From Devosia ginsengisoli (lineage in GTDB: Bacteria; Pseudomonadota; Alphaproteobacteria; Rhizobiales; Devosiaceae), in contig NZ_CP042304.1 in the NCBI RefSeq assembly GCF_007859655.1, forward strand, positions 3,102,501 through 3,166,500: 64,000 nucleotides of DNA, read 5' to 3'. The notes beneath the pieces are model-generated. The model had not been told where the DNA came from. It saw only the letters and a program-made list of their open reading frames with translations, and ran no database searches. Shown piece by piece: positions 1-8,975 of the stretch; position 1 is the stretch's first letter, and each line of letters begins with the position of its first letter. A program made the translations under genes and the position numbers.

Positions 1-286
1 TATCGAGGTGGATAGCCGCAATGGCCCGCCGCTGGATCAGGGCTTCGCGGAAGCCGGCCGGGGCGACGGCGAGGCCAACCGTGGCGATGCTGGTGGCAAA
101 GGCGACGATACCGAATTCGGCCGGGCTCAACACCCGCGAGGTGGCGAGAAAGACCAGCAGGCCCAATACCGCCGGCACGAGGCTGCTGACCAGCGACCAG
201 ATCGCGCCCTTGATGGCGGCCGAAGCGCGACCGGTCGCAAGGTGATCGAGCCGGGAGCCGCCGCGCGAATCTGCCGCCAGGGTCAT
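1..286 (-). CDS. Wzx-type polysaccharide flippase, N-terminal part (cut by window edge)
   Basis: Only the first 95 codons lie in the window; the gene runs off the left edge on the minus strand. The translation begins MTLAADSRGG. After a basic segment it gives a hydrophobic helix (residues about 33-52, AIWSLVSSLVPAVLGLLVFL) followed by ATSRVLSPAEFG, the typical opening of oligosaccharide flippases of the MOP superfamily. Such proteins move lipid-linked repeat units across the inner membrane. The ATG overlaps the stop of the upstream glycosyltransferase by 4 nt, so it is the distal part of the exopolysaccharide operon. The family call is solid; the exact export substrate cannot be read. Confidence 0.8.
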   Translation of the reverse strand, partial: MTLAADSRGGSRLDHLATGRASAAIKGAIWSLVSSLVPAVLGLLVFLATSRVLSPAEFGIVAFATSIATVGLAVAPAGFREALIQRRAIAAIHLD

Positions 287-1290
287 GCGGGCCCGGCGCC
301 GTGCCGCAAGCCGTCGCGCGAGGCGACGAAGCGGGTGAAATCGGGCGTGACGCGGCCGAGCAGGCGGATCATCAGGCCCCGCAGGCGGAGCTTGACGGCT
401 TCGAGGGCCGGCACGTGGCCGATCAGGCGCGCACCGATCAGTGCCTTGCCCACATTGACGGCACGGAGGCCGGTGGGCGTGGCGAAACGCGGATCCTGCA
501 TGAAGCGGGTGCGCTGCTCGTGGCTGGCTTCGCGCCAGACCTTGCGGCGCAGGGCCTGCACGGCGCGCTTGAGATCGAGCTCGCGCCGCAGATAGCCGGC
601 GGCCAGCCCGGCATTGCGCGTGGTCTGTTCGGCATTTTCCGCCCAGACTGCGAGGGGCTGCATGGCGACATAGACGGGTTCGACGATCGAATAGGTCCGC
701 AGATATTCCTGCAGCGTTGCGGTGCAGGCATACTGGATTTCGAGCGGCGAGATGGCGCGCACCGACCAGAACAGCCCGCCATTGGACACGCCAATGCCCG
801 CCAGCAGGGACATGCGGAAATCGCCTTGCTGGTAGCGGCCCTCGGTGAACAGCTCGTCGAGCACGCCGCTGGTGCCGACCCGTGCCTCTGGCGTGCCACT
901 GGCATATTCGAAGAACTGGTTGCGCAGCACGATCTCGACGCCCTGCTGCCGCGCCAGCGCGATATTGGCGGCGCAGAATTCGGGCAGGATGAAATTGTCG
1001 TCCTCGACGACGCAGAAATATTCCGCGCCATGCGGATTTTCCGCAGTGAAGCAGTGGTCGATATTGCGCGAGGCGAAGAGCTGCGGCGTGTTGGGCGTGT
1101 AGCGGATGCGCGGATCACCCAGGGCGGCGACCACGGCGCGGCCGGCCTGGTCCGGATCGTCGTCATAGACGTCGCAGACCCAATTCGGCCAGCTTTGGTC
1201 GAGCATGGATTGCAGCGCCCGGCGCAGGGCTTCGGGGCGTTTATAGGTCGGGGTGCGGATATGGACGAGGCCGGATCGGTTATCGGGCAT
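283..1290 (-). CDS. Glycosyltransferase family 2
   Basis: A 335-residue GT2 enzyme predicted to add a sugar to the lipid-linked exopolysaccharide repeat unit on the cytoplasmic side. It starts with VHIRTPTYKRPEALRRALQS, the usual first beta strand and nucleotide-binding turn. It has an acidic DDDPDQ stretch near residue 43 and a VVEDDNF motif near residue 95 that fits the DXD-like metal/nucleotide site. The gene overlaps the polymerase gene upstream by 11 nt and the flippase downstream by 4 nt, which indicates translational coupling in one operon. The donor sugar and linkage cannot be deduced. Confidence 0.85.
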   Translation of the reverse strand: MPDNRSGLVHIRTPTYKRPEALRRALQSMLDQSWPNWVCDVYDDDPDQAGRAVVAALGDPRIRYTPNTPQLFASRNIDHCFTAENPHGAEYFCVVEDDNFILPEFCAANIALARQQGVEIVLRNQFFEYASGTPEARVGTSGVLDELFTEGRYQQGDFRMSLLAGIGVSNGGLFWSVRAISPLEIQYACTATLQEYLRTYSIVEPVYVAMQPLAVWAENAEQTTRNAGLAAGYLRRELDLKRAVQALRRKVWREASHEQRTRFMQDPRFATPTGLRAVNVGKALIGARLIGHVPALEAVKLRLRGLMIRLLGRVTPDFTRFVASRDGLRHGAGPA

Positions 1291-2527
1291 GGCTCAGCAA
1301 GCCTCCGGGATGGATTTGCAGGCGCTCGGCCCGGTTGCGCCGCAAGGCGATGAGGCCCTGGCAGGCATAGATCAGCGTCGCGACGCCCATGATCGAGCGA
1401 ATGGAGAATTCGAAGAACACTTCCACCTCGATGAAGCTGCGCAGGATCATCAGCGCCTGCAGCGACAGCAGCAGCGCATTGGCGGCATTGGGCCGGGCGA
1501 AGGTGTAGATGGCCATCAGGATGGCGCCGCCATACATGATGGCGATCTGGAGCCCGAGACCGATCAGGCCGATCTCTACGGCATTGGAAATATAGGTGTT
1601 GTGGAAGTTGAAGCCGGCGCCCGAGGGCACGTCGAACATGGCCCAGAGCTGTTCGGCCGGCCCAAAGCCCACCACCCAGAACGAGCGATAGCCCAGCCCC
1701 TGCAAGGGTCGCTCTGCGATATAGCTCAGACCCAGCGCCCAGAGATCGGTGCGGCCGGTCAAGGTCGGATCCTTACCCGACCCTTCCAGCACTTCGGCCA
1801 GCAGCGCATCGCCCGCCACCAGCACGAAGAGGCCGAGCGCGGCGACACCCAGGGCGATCATGACCGCGAGAAACAGCCTTTGCATGCCGGTCAGGCGATC
1901 GATCAGCAAAGTCAGCGGCAGGATGGCAAGGCATGGCGCCACCATCAGGATGGCGCCGGCCGACTGCGCCAGCACCAATAGCGGCCCGGAGGCCAGCGCG
2001 CCGGCGAGGCCGGTGAGACGCAGCCAGAGCGGGGTTTCCCGATCGGCCGCGACGGCGGCGGCCACCAGCACGAACACCGCCATATGGGCGGCAAAGGCAT
2101 TCTTGCTGCCGAAGACGCCGAGCCAGGCGCCGCCCGTTCCGGTGCGGCCAAAGCCGATGCTGGCGAGCACGCCGATGCCATAGACCACGAACATCAGCCG
2201 CATCAGCGTGCGGGTCGAAAGCCGCCCGGTCATGACGATGGCGAAAACCAGAGTGAAGGCCAGTTGCACGCCATAGCGCAGCGAATTGACCGGATAGAGC
2301 GACCATAGGGCAGTCAGCATGCAATAGGCGGGCAGCAGCAGCACGAACCACCAGCGCATGACCGAGTCCATGCTCTGCTGGATATTGCTGATCATCAGCA
2401 GGCCGGCACAGCCCATGAAGGTCAGCGCGGCGAGCGGCCCGAACATGGCGTTCAGCACCAAGGCCGCGAAGGCGCCGAAGACCAGGATGGTGGCCAGGCT
2501 GATGGTGATCTGCTGCCGGGGGATCAT
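1280..2527 (-). CDS. O-antigen ligase/Wzy-type polysaccharide polymerase (ExoQ-like)
   Basis: A 415-residue polytopic inner-membrane protein with about ten hydrophobic segments. It has the long periplasmic loop typical of the O-antigen ligase/WaaL-Wzy superfamily, including GRTDLWALGLSYIAERPLQG (around residues 258-277) and the HNTYISNAVEIGLIG segment (around 310). In a Wzx/Wzy locus this protein joins repeat units in the periplasm; ExoQ is the succinoglycan counterpart. Its ATG overlaps the stop of the preceding glycosyltransferase by 4 nt, and it overlaps the next gene by 11 nt. Polymerase rather than ligase is inferred from the neighbouring flippase and Wzc-like protein. Confidence 0.85.
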   Translation of the reverse strand: MIPRQQITISLATILVFGAFAALVLNAMFGPLAALTFMGCAGLLMISNIQQSMDSVMRWWFVLLLPAYCMLTALWSLYPVNSLRYGVQLAFTLVFAIVMTGRLSTRTLMRLMFVVYGIGVLASIGFGRTGTGGAWLGVFGSKNAFAAHMAVFVLVAAAVAADRETPLWLRLTGLAGALASGPLLVLAQSAGAILMVAPCLAILPLTLLIDRLTGMQRLFLAVMIALGVAALGLFVLVAGDALLAEVLEGSGKDPTLTGRTDLWALGLSYIAERPLQGLGYRSFWVVGFGPAEQLWAMFDVPSGAGFNFHNTYISNAVEIGLIGLGLQIAIMYGGAILMAIYTFARPNAANALLLSLQALMILRSFIEVEVFFEFSIRSIMGVATLIYACQGLIALRRNRAERLQIHPGGLLSHAR

Positions 2528-3717
2528 GACGGCTCCCGCACGACTTCGGCCTCGGGGATGAAGCCAGCGGCATAGCGGCCGGCCGCATCGAGCGGAATGC
2601 AGCGAATGGCGCCGAGGCCACGGCGGGCCGCCAGTGCGCGCCAGACCTGGCGCGGGCGTGGGGCCGACCAGTCGGTCGCGGCGGCGGGAAGATAGGCCGG
2701 CACGGGATCGGTGGTTCCGGCCGTTTCGGATGCGCCCAGCATGAGGAGCGGCGAGAGCTGATGCGGTGGCAACACTTGCCGACGCCCCCTGCCCTCGTTG
2801 AACGAGCGCCAGAGCCGTCGCACATGGTTGGGATTGCCAGCCAGCGCGGCCAGTGCCGCCGGCCAGCGCCGCGTTTTGATGCTGGCCACCAGCCGCTCAT
2901 AGCTCAGGCCCTGCCGCAAATTGCGCAGCCGTTGCGCGAAGGCGGCCGACAGGGCCGGGTCCAAGGGAGCATGGGCATCGACCAGCGCCTGTTGGCGGGC
3001 GACCATCGCTTCCATGTCCGCGATAGGAAGCCGGTGCGAGATGGAGCCGGAATGGCGGCGATAGAGATAGAAGGGCTCGGGCACGACCAGCAGGCTTGCG
3101 CCATCCAGCAGGAGGCGCAGGACAAGGTCGTAATCCTCCCCGATGCGCAGCTTTTCGTCATAGCGCAGTGCGCCAAGACGGCTCGAGCGGATCATGGGTT
3201 TGAGGTAGCCCAGAGCCGGGGAGCCATCGACGCCAGCACGCACCCATTGCTCGGGCGAAACCACGAAGCAGCGGTCAGTACCCTCGCCCAGCATCAGCCG
3301 TGGCGCCGTCCCGTCCTCGAAAAACAGCAGCAGGTCATCGGCGACGATATCGGCATCATGCTGCCCGGCGGCGGCCAGCAGGCGCTCGAAACGCTCGGGA
3401 TGGATGATGTCGTCGGAATCGACAATGGCAATCCAGTGCCCGCGCGCCATGTCGAGCGCCCGATTGCGGCAGCGCGCCGGCCCGCCATTGGCCTCCGCCG
3501 TCAGCAGGTGAACGCGACTATCTTCCGCCATCAGGCGGCTGATATGGGCGAGGCTGGTGTCATTCGAGCCATCGTCACTGACGATCAGTTCGAGATCGGC
3601 CATGGTCTGTGCCAGCACCGAGCGCATGGCGGGGATGATGCGGTCGCCAGCCTGATAATTGGCCATGACCACGGAAACGAGCGGAGCGGCCGGCCGGCCA
3701 TGGGCAGCAGAATTCAT
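2524..3717 (-). CDS. Glycosyltransferase family 2 (ExoO-like)
   Basis: A 397-residue protein. Its N-terminal 230 residues are a clear GT-A domain: VSVVMANYQAGDRIIPAMRS, then LELIVSDDGSNDTS (nucleotide-binding acidic pair), GPARCRNRALDMARG and IAIVDSDDIIHPERF (DXD-type SDD). The C-terminal 150 residues are less conserved. It resembles ExoO-type succinoglycan glucosyltransferases and probably extends the lipid-linked repeat. It is coupled to the polymerase gene by a 4-nt overlap and lies 27 nt after the small coiled-coil gene. Donor and acceptor are unknown. Confidence 0.85.
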   Translation of the reverse strand: MNSAAHGRPAAPLVSVVMANYQAGDRIIPAMRSVLAQTMADLELIVSDDGSNDTSLAHISRLMAEDSRVHLLTAEANGGPARCRNRALDMARGHWIAIVDSDDIIHPERFERLLAAAGQHDADIVADDLLLFFEDGTAPRLMLGEGTDRCFVVSPEQWVRAGVDGSPALGYLKPMIRSSRLGALRYDEKLRIGEDYDLVLRLLLDGASLLVVPEPFYLYRRHSGSISHRLPIADMEAMVARQQALVDAHAPLDPALSAAFAQRLRNLRQGLSYERLVASIKTRRWPAALAALAGNPNHVRRLWRSFNEGRGRRQVLPPHQLSPLLMLGASETAGTTDPVPAYLPAAATDWSAPRPRQVWRALAARRGLGAIRCIPLDAAGRYAAGFIPEAEVVREPS

Positions 3718-3744
3718 CGCATTTCCCTGCTCGGGCTGACCCGT

Positions 3745-4125
3745 TCAGGCGGCGCCATTTCCCGTGACGGCAGAGGTCGCCACCTCGCCATCGAGCTCGG
3801 TCATCAGCTCGGCGAATTTGCCGATCTGCACGTCGAGCACCTGCAGCCGCCGCCGGGCATTGGCCGCATTCTGCTCGGCCGACCGGATGACGGTTTCATC
3901 GGCAGCGGCACGGGTGCCGTAATCGCCCGACGTGTCGATCATGGTCGCGGCCTGGGCATGGTAGAGGTCGAGGCGTTGCTGCAGGCCATCGCGTTCGCGC
4001 CGGGCATCGCCCAGCGCCATGGCGATGGCATTGCGGACGGTTTCGAGCCGCACCTGATCGGTTTCGGCGTCGCGTCCGGGATTGCGAATGCGGAAGGCAC
4101 GGGGGCGTAGGGAAAAAACCGCCAT
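3745..4125 (-). CDS. Small coiled-coil protein of unknown function in the EPS operon
   Basis: A 126-residue protein that I do not recognise. From about residue 22 to 115 it is almost entirely helical and rich in Glu, Gln, Arg and Ala with heptad-like spacing (for example RRERDGLQQRLDLYHAQAAT and NARRRLQVLDVQIGKFAELM). This suggests two coiled-coil helices folding back on each other. It has no signal peptide or membrane segment. The start is well supported: AGGAG lies 7 nt before the ATG. It sits between exoY and a glycosyltransferase with short spacers, so it is co-transcribed with the EPS genes. A scaffold or regulatory role is only a guess. Confidence 0.7.
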   Translation of the reverse strand: MAVFSLRPRAFRIRNPGRDAETDQVRLETVRNAIAMALGDARRERDGLQQRLDLYHAQAATMIDTSGDYGTRAAADETVIRSAEQNAANARRRLQVLDVQIGKFAELMTELDGEVATSAVTGNGAA

Positions 4126-4135
4126 TGCAGGTCTC

Positions 4136-4807
4136 CTATCGGCTGCCGGTCCTGAAGGCGACCACCTTCACCGTCTTGACGAGGATGAACATGTCGCCCA
4201 GGAAGGACCATTCGCGGACATAGCGGCAGTCGAGCTGCACGCGCTGGTCGTAATCGACATCGCTGCGGCCGCTCACCTGCCAGAGGCCGGTAATGCCGGG
4301 GCGAACGGCAGCATAATGGTCAATCTTGTCGGCATAGCGGATCACCTCGTCCTCGACGATCGGACGCGGCCCGACAAGGCTCATGTCGCCACGGATGACG
4401 TTGATGAGCTGGGGCAATTCGTCGAGGCTGGTGACGCGCAGGAAACGGCCGAGCCGCGTGATGCGCGGATCGTCGCGCAGCTTCTGGGAAGCCTCCCATT
4501 CGGCCCGCGCCTGCGGGAAAGCCTCCAGGTGTCGTCGCAGCGCTTCCTGGGAATTGACCACCATGGAGCGGAATTTGAGGCACCGGAACCGCTTGCCGTT
4601 CTGCCCGACCCGCTCATGAGCGAACAGGATCGGCCCGCGATCGGTCGAAAACATGATGACGGCGATGAAAAACATGGCGGGCAGCGCAAAGACCAACATG
4701 GTCGACGCTGCCACGACATCGAAAGCCCGCTTGGCAGTGCCTTGGCGAGGCATACCGGCACTTGACGAAGAGTTCGAAGACCCGAGGTCGGCGTTGCTAA
4801 TCGACAT
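4136..4807 (-). CDS. exoY: Undecaprenyl-phosphate sugar-phosphotransferase (priming enzyme, ExoY family)
   Basis: The 223-residue priming transferase transfers a sugar phosphate (galactose- or glucose-1-phosphate) from a UDP-sugar to undecaprenyl phosphate, starting the EPS repeat unit. An N-terminal membrane segment (RAFDVVAASTMLVFALPAMF) precedes the conserved cytosolic core GKRFRCLKFRSM, followed by TSLDELPQLINVIRGDMSLV and GPRPI. I chose the ATG at 4807 (MSISNADLGS) because GAGAGAG lies 7-8 nt upstream and the length then matches ExoY. An in-frame extension to 5005 is unlike the family. It leads the minus-strand EPS genes that run to the window edge. Confidence 0.9.
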   Translation of the reverse strand: MSISNADLGSSNSSSSAGMPRQGTAKRAFDVVAASTMLVFALPAMFFIAVIMFSTDRGPILFAHERVGQNGKRFRCLKFRSMVVNSQEALRRHLEAFPQARAEWEASQKLRDDPRITRLGRFLRVTSLDELPQLINVIRGDMSLVGPRPIVEDEVIRYADKIDHYAAVRPGITGLWQVSGRSDVDYDQRVQLDCRYVREWSFLGDMFILVKTVKVVAFRTGSR

Positions 4808-5192
4808 GACATTCTCTCTCAGATTGGCCTTGAGAGAAGAGGGGTTGCCAAGCGCACGGCGCTCGATCGAGACCACATCCTCAGACTCCAGAACGGACTT
4901 CGGACTCCCGTCCGAAGACGCCGCTTCTGCTGGCCGCCGGCCCGGGGCCATTGGTGACATGAGGGGAGGCAAACATGCGGTTGAAAGCGTGGCAACGCTT
5001 GGCATGCATGGCTGTCATTCAGCCCTGCGCCATAAAATCCCCTAAAATGGAGGATGCTTAGATATTACAAATCAGTGACTTAAGTAGACGCAGGCGGGTG
5101 CCCGCCCATTCTACTGTCTAGATATCGCCTCGGGACGCGCCATGCGTCAGGCACAAGTATCCATCTGGTTCATTGTCGTCCCAGCCGCGAAA
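4808..5192. other. Upstream region of exoY with a long inverted repeat
   Basis: About 385 nt without a convincing gene. It should hold the exoY promoter and leader. The only structure I can point to is the inverted repeat listed at 5083-5115. The stretch near 5041-5085 is AT-richer than its surroundings and is the likeliest promoter area. No clear -35/-10 pair stands out. Confidence 0.5.
5083..5115. terminator. Imperfect hairpin, possible terminator or leader structure
   Basis: An inner stem GGCGGG/CCCGCC with a 2-nt loop is flanked by a matching outer pair AGTAG/CTACT, separated by short unpaired bulges. It lies about 80 nt beyond the stop of the small membrane-protein gene and about 275 nt upstream of exoY on the same strand. 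No T-run follows in the minus direction, so it could equally be part of the exoY leader. Confidence 0.4.
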
Positions 5193-5423
5193 CTACAGGC
5201 TGAACAAGAACACCAGGCCATTCCACAGCAGGTAGATGCCGACCCAGGCCAGTGCCATCACGCCGATGGCCACGAGCCCCCACGGCCAGGCAAGGGACGG
5301 GCGGGCATTCGTTGCCGGCGCAGCTAGCGCTGGCGGCTTTTGCGCCGGGCCTTCCTCTGGCCGCTTGCCTTCCACGGATTCCTCCCCGTCGCCTTCAACT
5401 GGCGAAACGTCATTCAAGGGCAC
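5193..5423 (-). CDS. Putative small single-pass membrane protein
   Basis: A 76-residue reading frame with an acidic, Pro-rich N-terminus (residues 1-44) and one strong hydrophobic helix near the C-terminus (WPWGLVAIGVMALAWVGIYL, then LWNGLVFLFSL). This layout is common in real small membrane proteins and rare in chance frames. The start is a GTG with only a weak ribosome-binding site, and no homologue is known to me. It lies alone between exoY and galU. It may be genuine but could be spurious. Confidence 0.42.
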   Translation of the reverse strand: MPLNDVSPVEGDGEESVEGKRPEEGPAQKPPALAAPATNARPSLAWPWGLVAIGVMALAWVGIYLLWNGLVFLFSL

Positions 5424-5793
5424 GGCGCCCCAAGCGCCATGGCAGCCCCTAAGCCACTACCAGCGCCGGGTAAATACAATCCTTGCGGGCACATTAAAAT
5501 GGCCCCGGCTTCACGTCTGCGTCACACCCGTTCGCCCGGCCGGGCGCTTTACTTGCCACCGTGGGCTATAAGCCTGCCAATACATCGCACGATTTCAGAA
5601 CAATTGTGAGCCGCGCACGAACAGAACTCGCCCAAATTCGGCAATTCGATGAAAATGCGCCCAAGTTTGGACAAAGAGACCCAACAGCAAAACTGCAATC
5701 GAGCCATGCCGAAATATCAGTCGAATTGCCTGGATCGACTTGCATCAGCATGGTCCATTTGACACGTAAGTTACACATCACCAGGAGAAGGTC
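5424..5793. other. Intergenic region upstream of galU
   Basis: 370 nt without a supported gene, between the small membrane-protein frame and galU. The galU promoter should lie here. The composition drops in GC towards galU (roughly 5580-5790), which fits a promoter region. I see no clear operator or terminator. Confidence 0.4.
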
Positions 5794-6705
5794 ATGGTAA
5801 AACGCGTCAAGACTGCCGTCTTTCCGGTCGCTGGGCTTGGAACACGTTTTCTGCCGGCAACCAAGGCAATGCCGAAGGAGATGCTGACAGTCGTGGACCG
5901 GCCACTCATTCAATATGCCGTCGATGAAGCGCGCGAGGCGGGAATCACCCACTTCGTCTTCGTCACCGGCCGCAACAAGGGCGTCATCGAGGATCACTTC
6001 GATCGCCAGTTCGAGCTGGAAACGACGCTGGAACAGCGCGGCAAGCAGGCCGCCCTTGCCGAGCTGCAGCAGGACCTGCCCTCGGCCGGCCGCACCAGCT
6101 TTACCCGGCAACAGGAACCGCTCGGCCTGGGCCATGCCGTCTGGTGCGCGCGCGAGATTGTCGGCGACGAACCCTTCGCGTTGCTGCTGCCCGACATGCT
6201 GTTCAAGGCGCGCCGCGGCGTGCTGAAGCAGATGATGGAAACCTATGAAGAGACCGGCGGCAATGTGCTCGCCGTCGAGCAAGTGCCGCAGCAGGACGTT
6301 TCATCCTATGGCGTGGTGGGGCGTGGTGCCGGTGACGATTCCGGTTTCCGCATTTCCGGCATGGTGGAGAAGCCGAAGCCCGAAGAGGCGCCGTCCAACC
6401 TCATCATCTCGGGCCGCTATATCCTGCAGCCGGAAATCTTCAACCTGCTGGCTGACCAGCCGCGTGGCGCCGGCGGCGAAATCCAGCTCACCGATGCCAT
6501 GCAGACACTGATGCAGAGCCAGCCTTTCGTCGGCGTCCAGTATGAGGGCCAGAGCTTCGATTGCGGCTCCAAGATCGGCTTTCTCACCGCCAATGTCGCC
6601 TATGCGCTTGATCGCGAAGACATCGGCGACGACTTCCTCGCCGCTCTGTCGAGGATCGGGCTGCACAATGCGCTGATCGACGGCTTCCGGATCGCAGCCG
6701 AATAG
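5794..6705 (+). CDS. galU: UTP-glucose-1-phosphate uridylyltransferase
   Basis: GalU makes UDP-glucose from UTP and glucose-1-phosphate in the cytoplasm, supplying the glycosyltransferases of the surrounding EPS locus (ExoN plays this role in rhizobia). The 303-residue protein has the signature [20 protein letters not shown] (residues 4-23) followed by [20 protein letters not shown]. It also has LLPDMLF (metal-binding Asp), [20 protein letters not shown] and GEIQLTDAM, and the length is that of the family. AGGAGAAGG precedes the ATG. It is a single-gene unit on the plus strand inside a minus-strand locus. Confidence 0.96.
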   Translation: MVKRVKTAVFPVAGLGTRFLPATKAMPKEMLTVVDRPLIQYAVDEAREAGITHFVFVTGRNKGVIEDHFDRQFELETTLEQRGKQAALAELQQDLPSAGRTSFTRQQEPLGLGHAVWCAREIVGDEPFALLLPDMLFKARRGVLKQMMETYEETGGNVLAVEQVPQQDVSSYGVVGRGAGDDSGFRISGMVEKPKPEEAPSNLIISGRYILQPEIFNLLADQPRGAGGEIQLTDAMQTLMQSQPFVGVQYEGQSFDCGSKIGFLTANVAYALDREDIGDDFLAALSRIGLHNALIDGFRIAAE

Positions 6706-6726
6706 ACCCGAGCCCAGACGGCGCCT

Positions 6727-8964
6727 TTAGTTGGGCGCCGTCTGCTCGATCTGCTTGATGCTGGCCTCGCCGCGATAGGCGAACCTTTCGAGGCCGCCCA
6801 TTTCGGTGAATTTGGGCAGGGTGCCGAGATCGACCTTGTTGAGCACCACGCCGATAATGTGATCGGCCAGTTCCGGCTCGCGATCGAGCATGGTGCGGAT
6901 GAGTCGGCGCGGGGTCTTGCCCCATTCGGCCACCAGCACGCTGGCATCGGTGAACGGCAGGACCGAGAGCGCATCGATGACCGGCCCCAATGGCGGCAGG
7001 TCGATGATGACATAATCGAACTGCCCCCGTGCCTCGGCCAGAACCTTCTGCATGGCAATGCTGGACAGATCGCCGCCGCCGGCTTCGGGCGCCGCGGCTG
7101 ATAGCGTGACCATGCCCGTATCGTGATCGGTCACGGCAACCTTGCGCCAATCGCCCTGCTGCGACGGCATGATGCGCGCGGGCAGCCCGGGGCGGCCGCC
7201 GATATCGGCATCGACCAGCAGGACGCGTGCGCCGATGGCGGTCAGCATTTCGGCCAGCGAGAGCGCAAAGGTCGACTTGCCCTCCTCGGGCAGCACCGAC
7301 AGGACGCCCAGCACGGCCGTGCCGCGATCCGCCATCGGCTGGAGCACCAGGCGGGTCGATTTCAGCGCCTCGATATAGGGCGCGCCCCAGCGCCGGCCCA
7401 TGCGTGACATCAACGCGCCACGCACCAGGGTGCGGATACGCTTCTGTTGGTCGGCCGGCGAAGCGCCATCGATCTGGAGGCGTGGGACATAGCCCAGGAA
7501 GCGCATGCCGAGCTGCTGGCGCACCTGTGCGCCGGTGCGGAAGCCGCGCTCGCGCAACTCGTTGAGCATGGCCAGAACCGCGCCCATGAAGCAGCCGGCA
7601 ATCAGCGCCGCCGCCAGCGTGACCAGGGTCCGCGGGCTGGACGGCGCGTCCGGCAGCAGGGCGTCGGTGACGATACGCACCGAGGGAATGGGGAAGCTCT
7701 GGCGCTGTACCGCCTCCTCATAGCGGGCGAGATAGCTGTTATAGAGCGTGCGCAATGCGTCGGAGCGCTGCTGCAATTCGTTGAGGCGCACCTGTTCCTG
7801 GCTCACCGCGCCGGCGCTCTGGCCCTCGGCGTCGATATCGCTGCGCAAGCCCGCTTCCTGCTGCTGGGCGATGGCGAGCTGGGTGCGGTATTGCGCGTCG
7901 ATATTCTGCAGCAGCGCGAAGATGCGGCCATCGAGTGCCGATCGTTCGGCACTGAGCGTGGCGATCTGCGGATGCTCGGCGCCATAGCTGGTTTCGATTT
8001 CGGCAATGCGGCTGTTGAGCACGGCCGCCTGGTTGCGCAATGTCGCGATTTCGGCCGGATCGGTCTGCGAGCCGCTGAGCAGCGAAATATAATCCGAAGC
8101 CCGTTCCGGTCCCGCGGCGACCACACTTTCCAGCTGGCTGGACAGGGCGCGCAAACGCGCGGTCTCCGCCTGCGCCTCGGCAAGCTGGTTCGAAAGGGAT
8201 TCGATGCGCCTGGTGGTGAGGTCGCGATCCTGGCCCACTGTCAGGCCGGTCTGCTGGCGGTATTGCTCGATGGCCAGGCTCGCCTGGCGCTGGCTCTCGC
8301 CGATTTCCGCCAGCCGCTGCTGCAACCAGTCGGCTGCCGCGCTGGTGGCTTCGAGTTCGGCATTGAGCTGGTCCTGCAGCAGCGCGCGCGCATAGGCGCT
8401 GGAAATACGCTGCGCCAGTTCCGGCGTGGCGGCCTCGTAGCCGACGCGAATGATCGCGCTGCGCCCCATGCGGTCCACCTGCACATTGGCGCGCAGCAAG
8501 CCCACGACCTCGTCGAGGCTGGCCTCGAGCACCGCCGGGCGCTGCGACGGCCCCATGCCGACGAGGCTTTTCACCCGCTGCGAGAAGGACGGCGGCGGAT
8601 TGAGGAATTCCTGGTCCGTCATGAGGTTTTCCGCCTCGGCCACCGTCTTGGCGACCCGGCTCGAGCGCAGCACCTCGATCTGGTTGAGCACCTGCGCTTC
8701 GAGATCGGTGGCGCTGGTGGGCGTGGCCGCGCCTTCGCTGGTCACCTGTTGCAGGTTGCGATCGATCAGGATCTGTCCGGCCGAAACATAGCCGCGCGGC
8801 GCCAAAGCCAGATAGATCCCCGCCAGAAGCACGGCGGCACCGATGCACAGGCCCAGCACCAGCGCCTGCCGGCGCAGCAGCGCGAAGATGCGATCCAGAT
8901 CGATGGTCTTGAGGTCCGTGGGCTGCGGCGGCAGCATTTCCGGATAGCTGGTTCGGTCAAGCAT
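6727..8964 (-). CDS. Wzc/ExoP-type polysaccharide co-polymerase with tyrosine-kinase-like domain
   Basis: A 745-residue inner-membrane protein controlling EPS chain length and export. An N-terminal membrane helix (about residues 30-55, VLGLCIGAAVLLAGIYLALA) opens a Wzz domain, followed by a long periplasmic coiled-coil region (about 190-440). A second membrane segment follows near residue 490 and then a cytosolic BY-kinase domain. That domain has Walker A EEGKST near 561, Walker A' VLLVDAD near 583 and Walker B VIIDLPP near 654. The C-terminus (ASIKQIEQTAPN) lacks a tyrosine cluster, so autophosphorylation of the usual kind is doubtful. The ATG at 8964 has GGAG just upstream; the longer frame from 9120 overlaps the next glycosyltransferase. 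Confidence 0.9.
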   Translation of the reverse strand: MLDRTSYPEMLPPQPTDLKTIDLDRIFALLRRQALVLGLCIGAAVLLAGIYLALAPRGYVSAGQILIDRNLQQVTSEGAATPTSATDLEAQVLNQIEVLRSSRVAKTVAEAENLMTDQEFLNPPPSFSQRVKSLVGMGPSQRPAVLEASLDEVVGLLRANVQVDRMGRSAIIRVGYEAATPELAQRISSAYARALLQDQLNAELEATSAAADWLQQRLAEIGESQRQASLAIEQYRQQTGLTVGQDRDLTTRRIESLSNQLAEAQAETARLRALSSQLESVVAAGPERASDYISLLSGSQTDPAEIATLRNQAAVLNSRIAEIETSYGAEHPQIATLSAERSALDGRIFALLQNIDAQYRTQLAIAQQQEAGLRSDIDAEGQSAGAVSQEQVRLNELQQRSDALRTLYNSYLARYEEAVQRQSFPIPSVRIVTDALLPDAPSSPRTLVTLAAALIAGCFMGAVLAMLNELRERGFRTGAQVRQQLGMRFLGYVPRLQIDGASPADQQKRIRTLVRGALMSRMGRRWGAPYIEALKSTRLVLQPMADRGTAVLGVLSVLPEEGKSTFALSLAEMLTAIGARVLLVDADIGGRPGLPARIMPSQQGDWRKVAVTDHDTGMVTLSAAAPEAGGGDLSSIAMQKVLAEARGQFDYVIIDLPPLGPVIDALSVLPFTDASVLVAEWGKTPRRLIRTMLDREPELADHIIGVVLNKVDLGTLPKFTEMGGLERFAYRGEASIKQIEQTAPN

Positions 8965-8975
8965 GGGAGCTCCGA

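Noticed and set aside
4136..5005. ExoY start at 5005
   Set aside because: The additional N-terminal residues are unlike ExoY, and the ATG at 4807 has a ribosome-binding site and gives the normal length.
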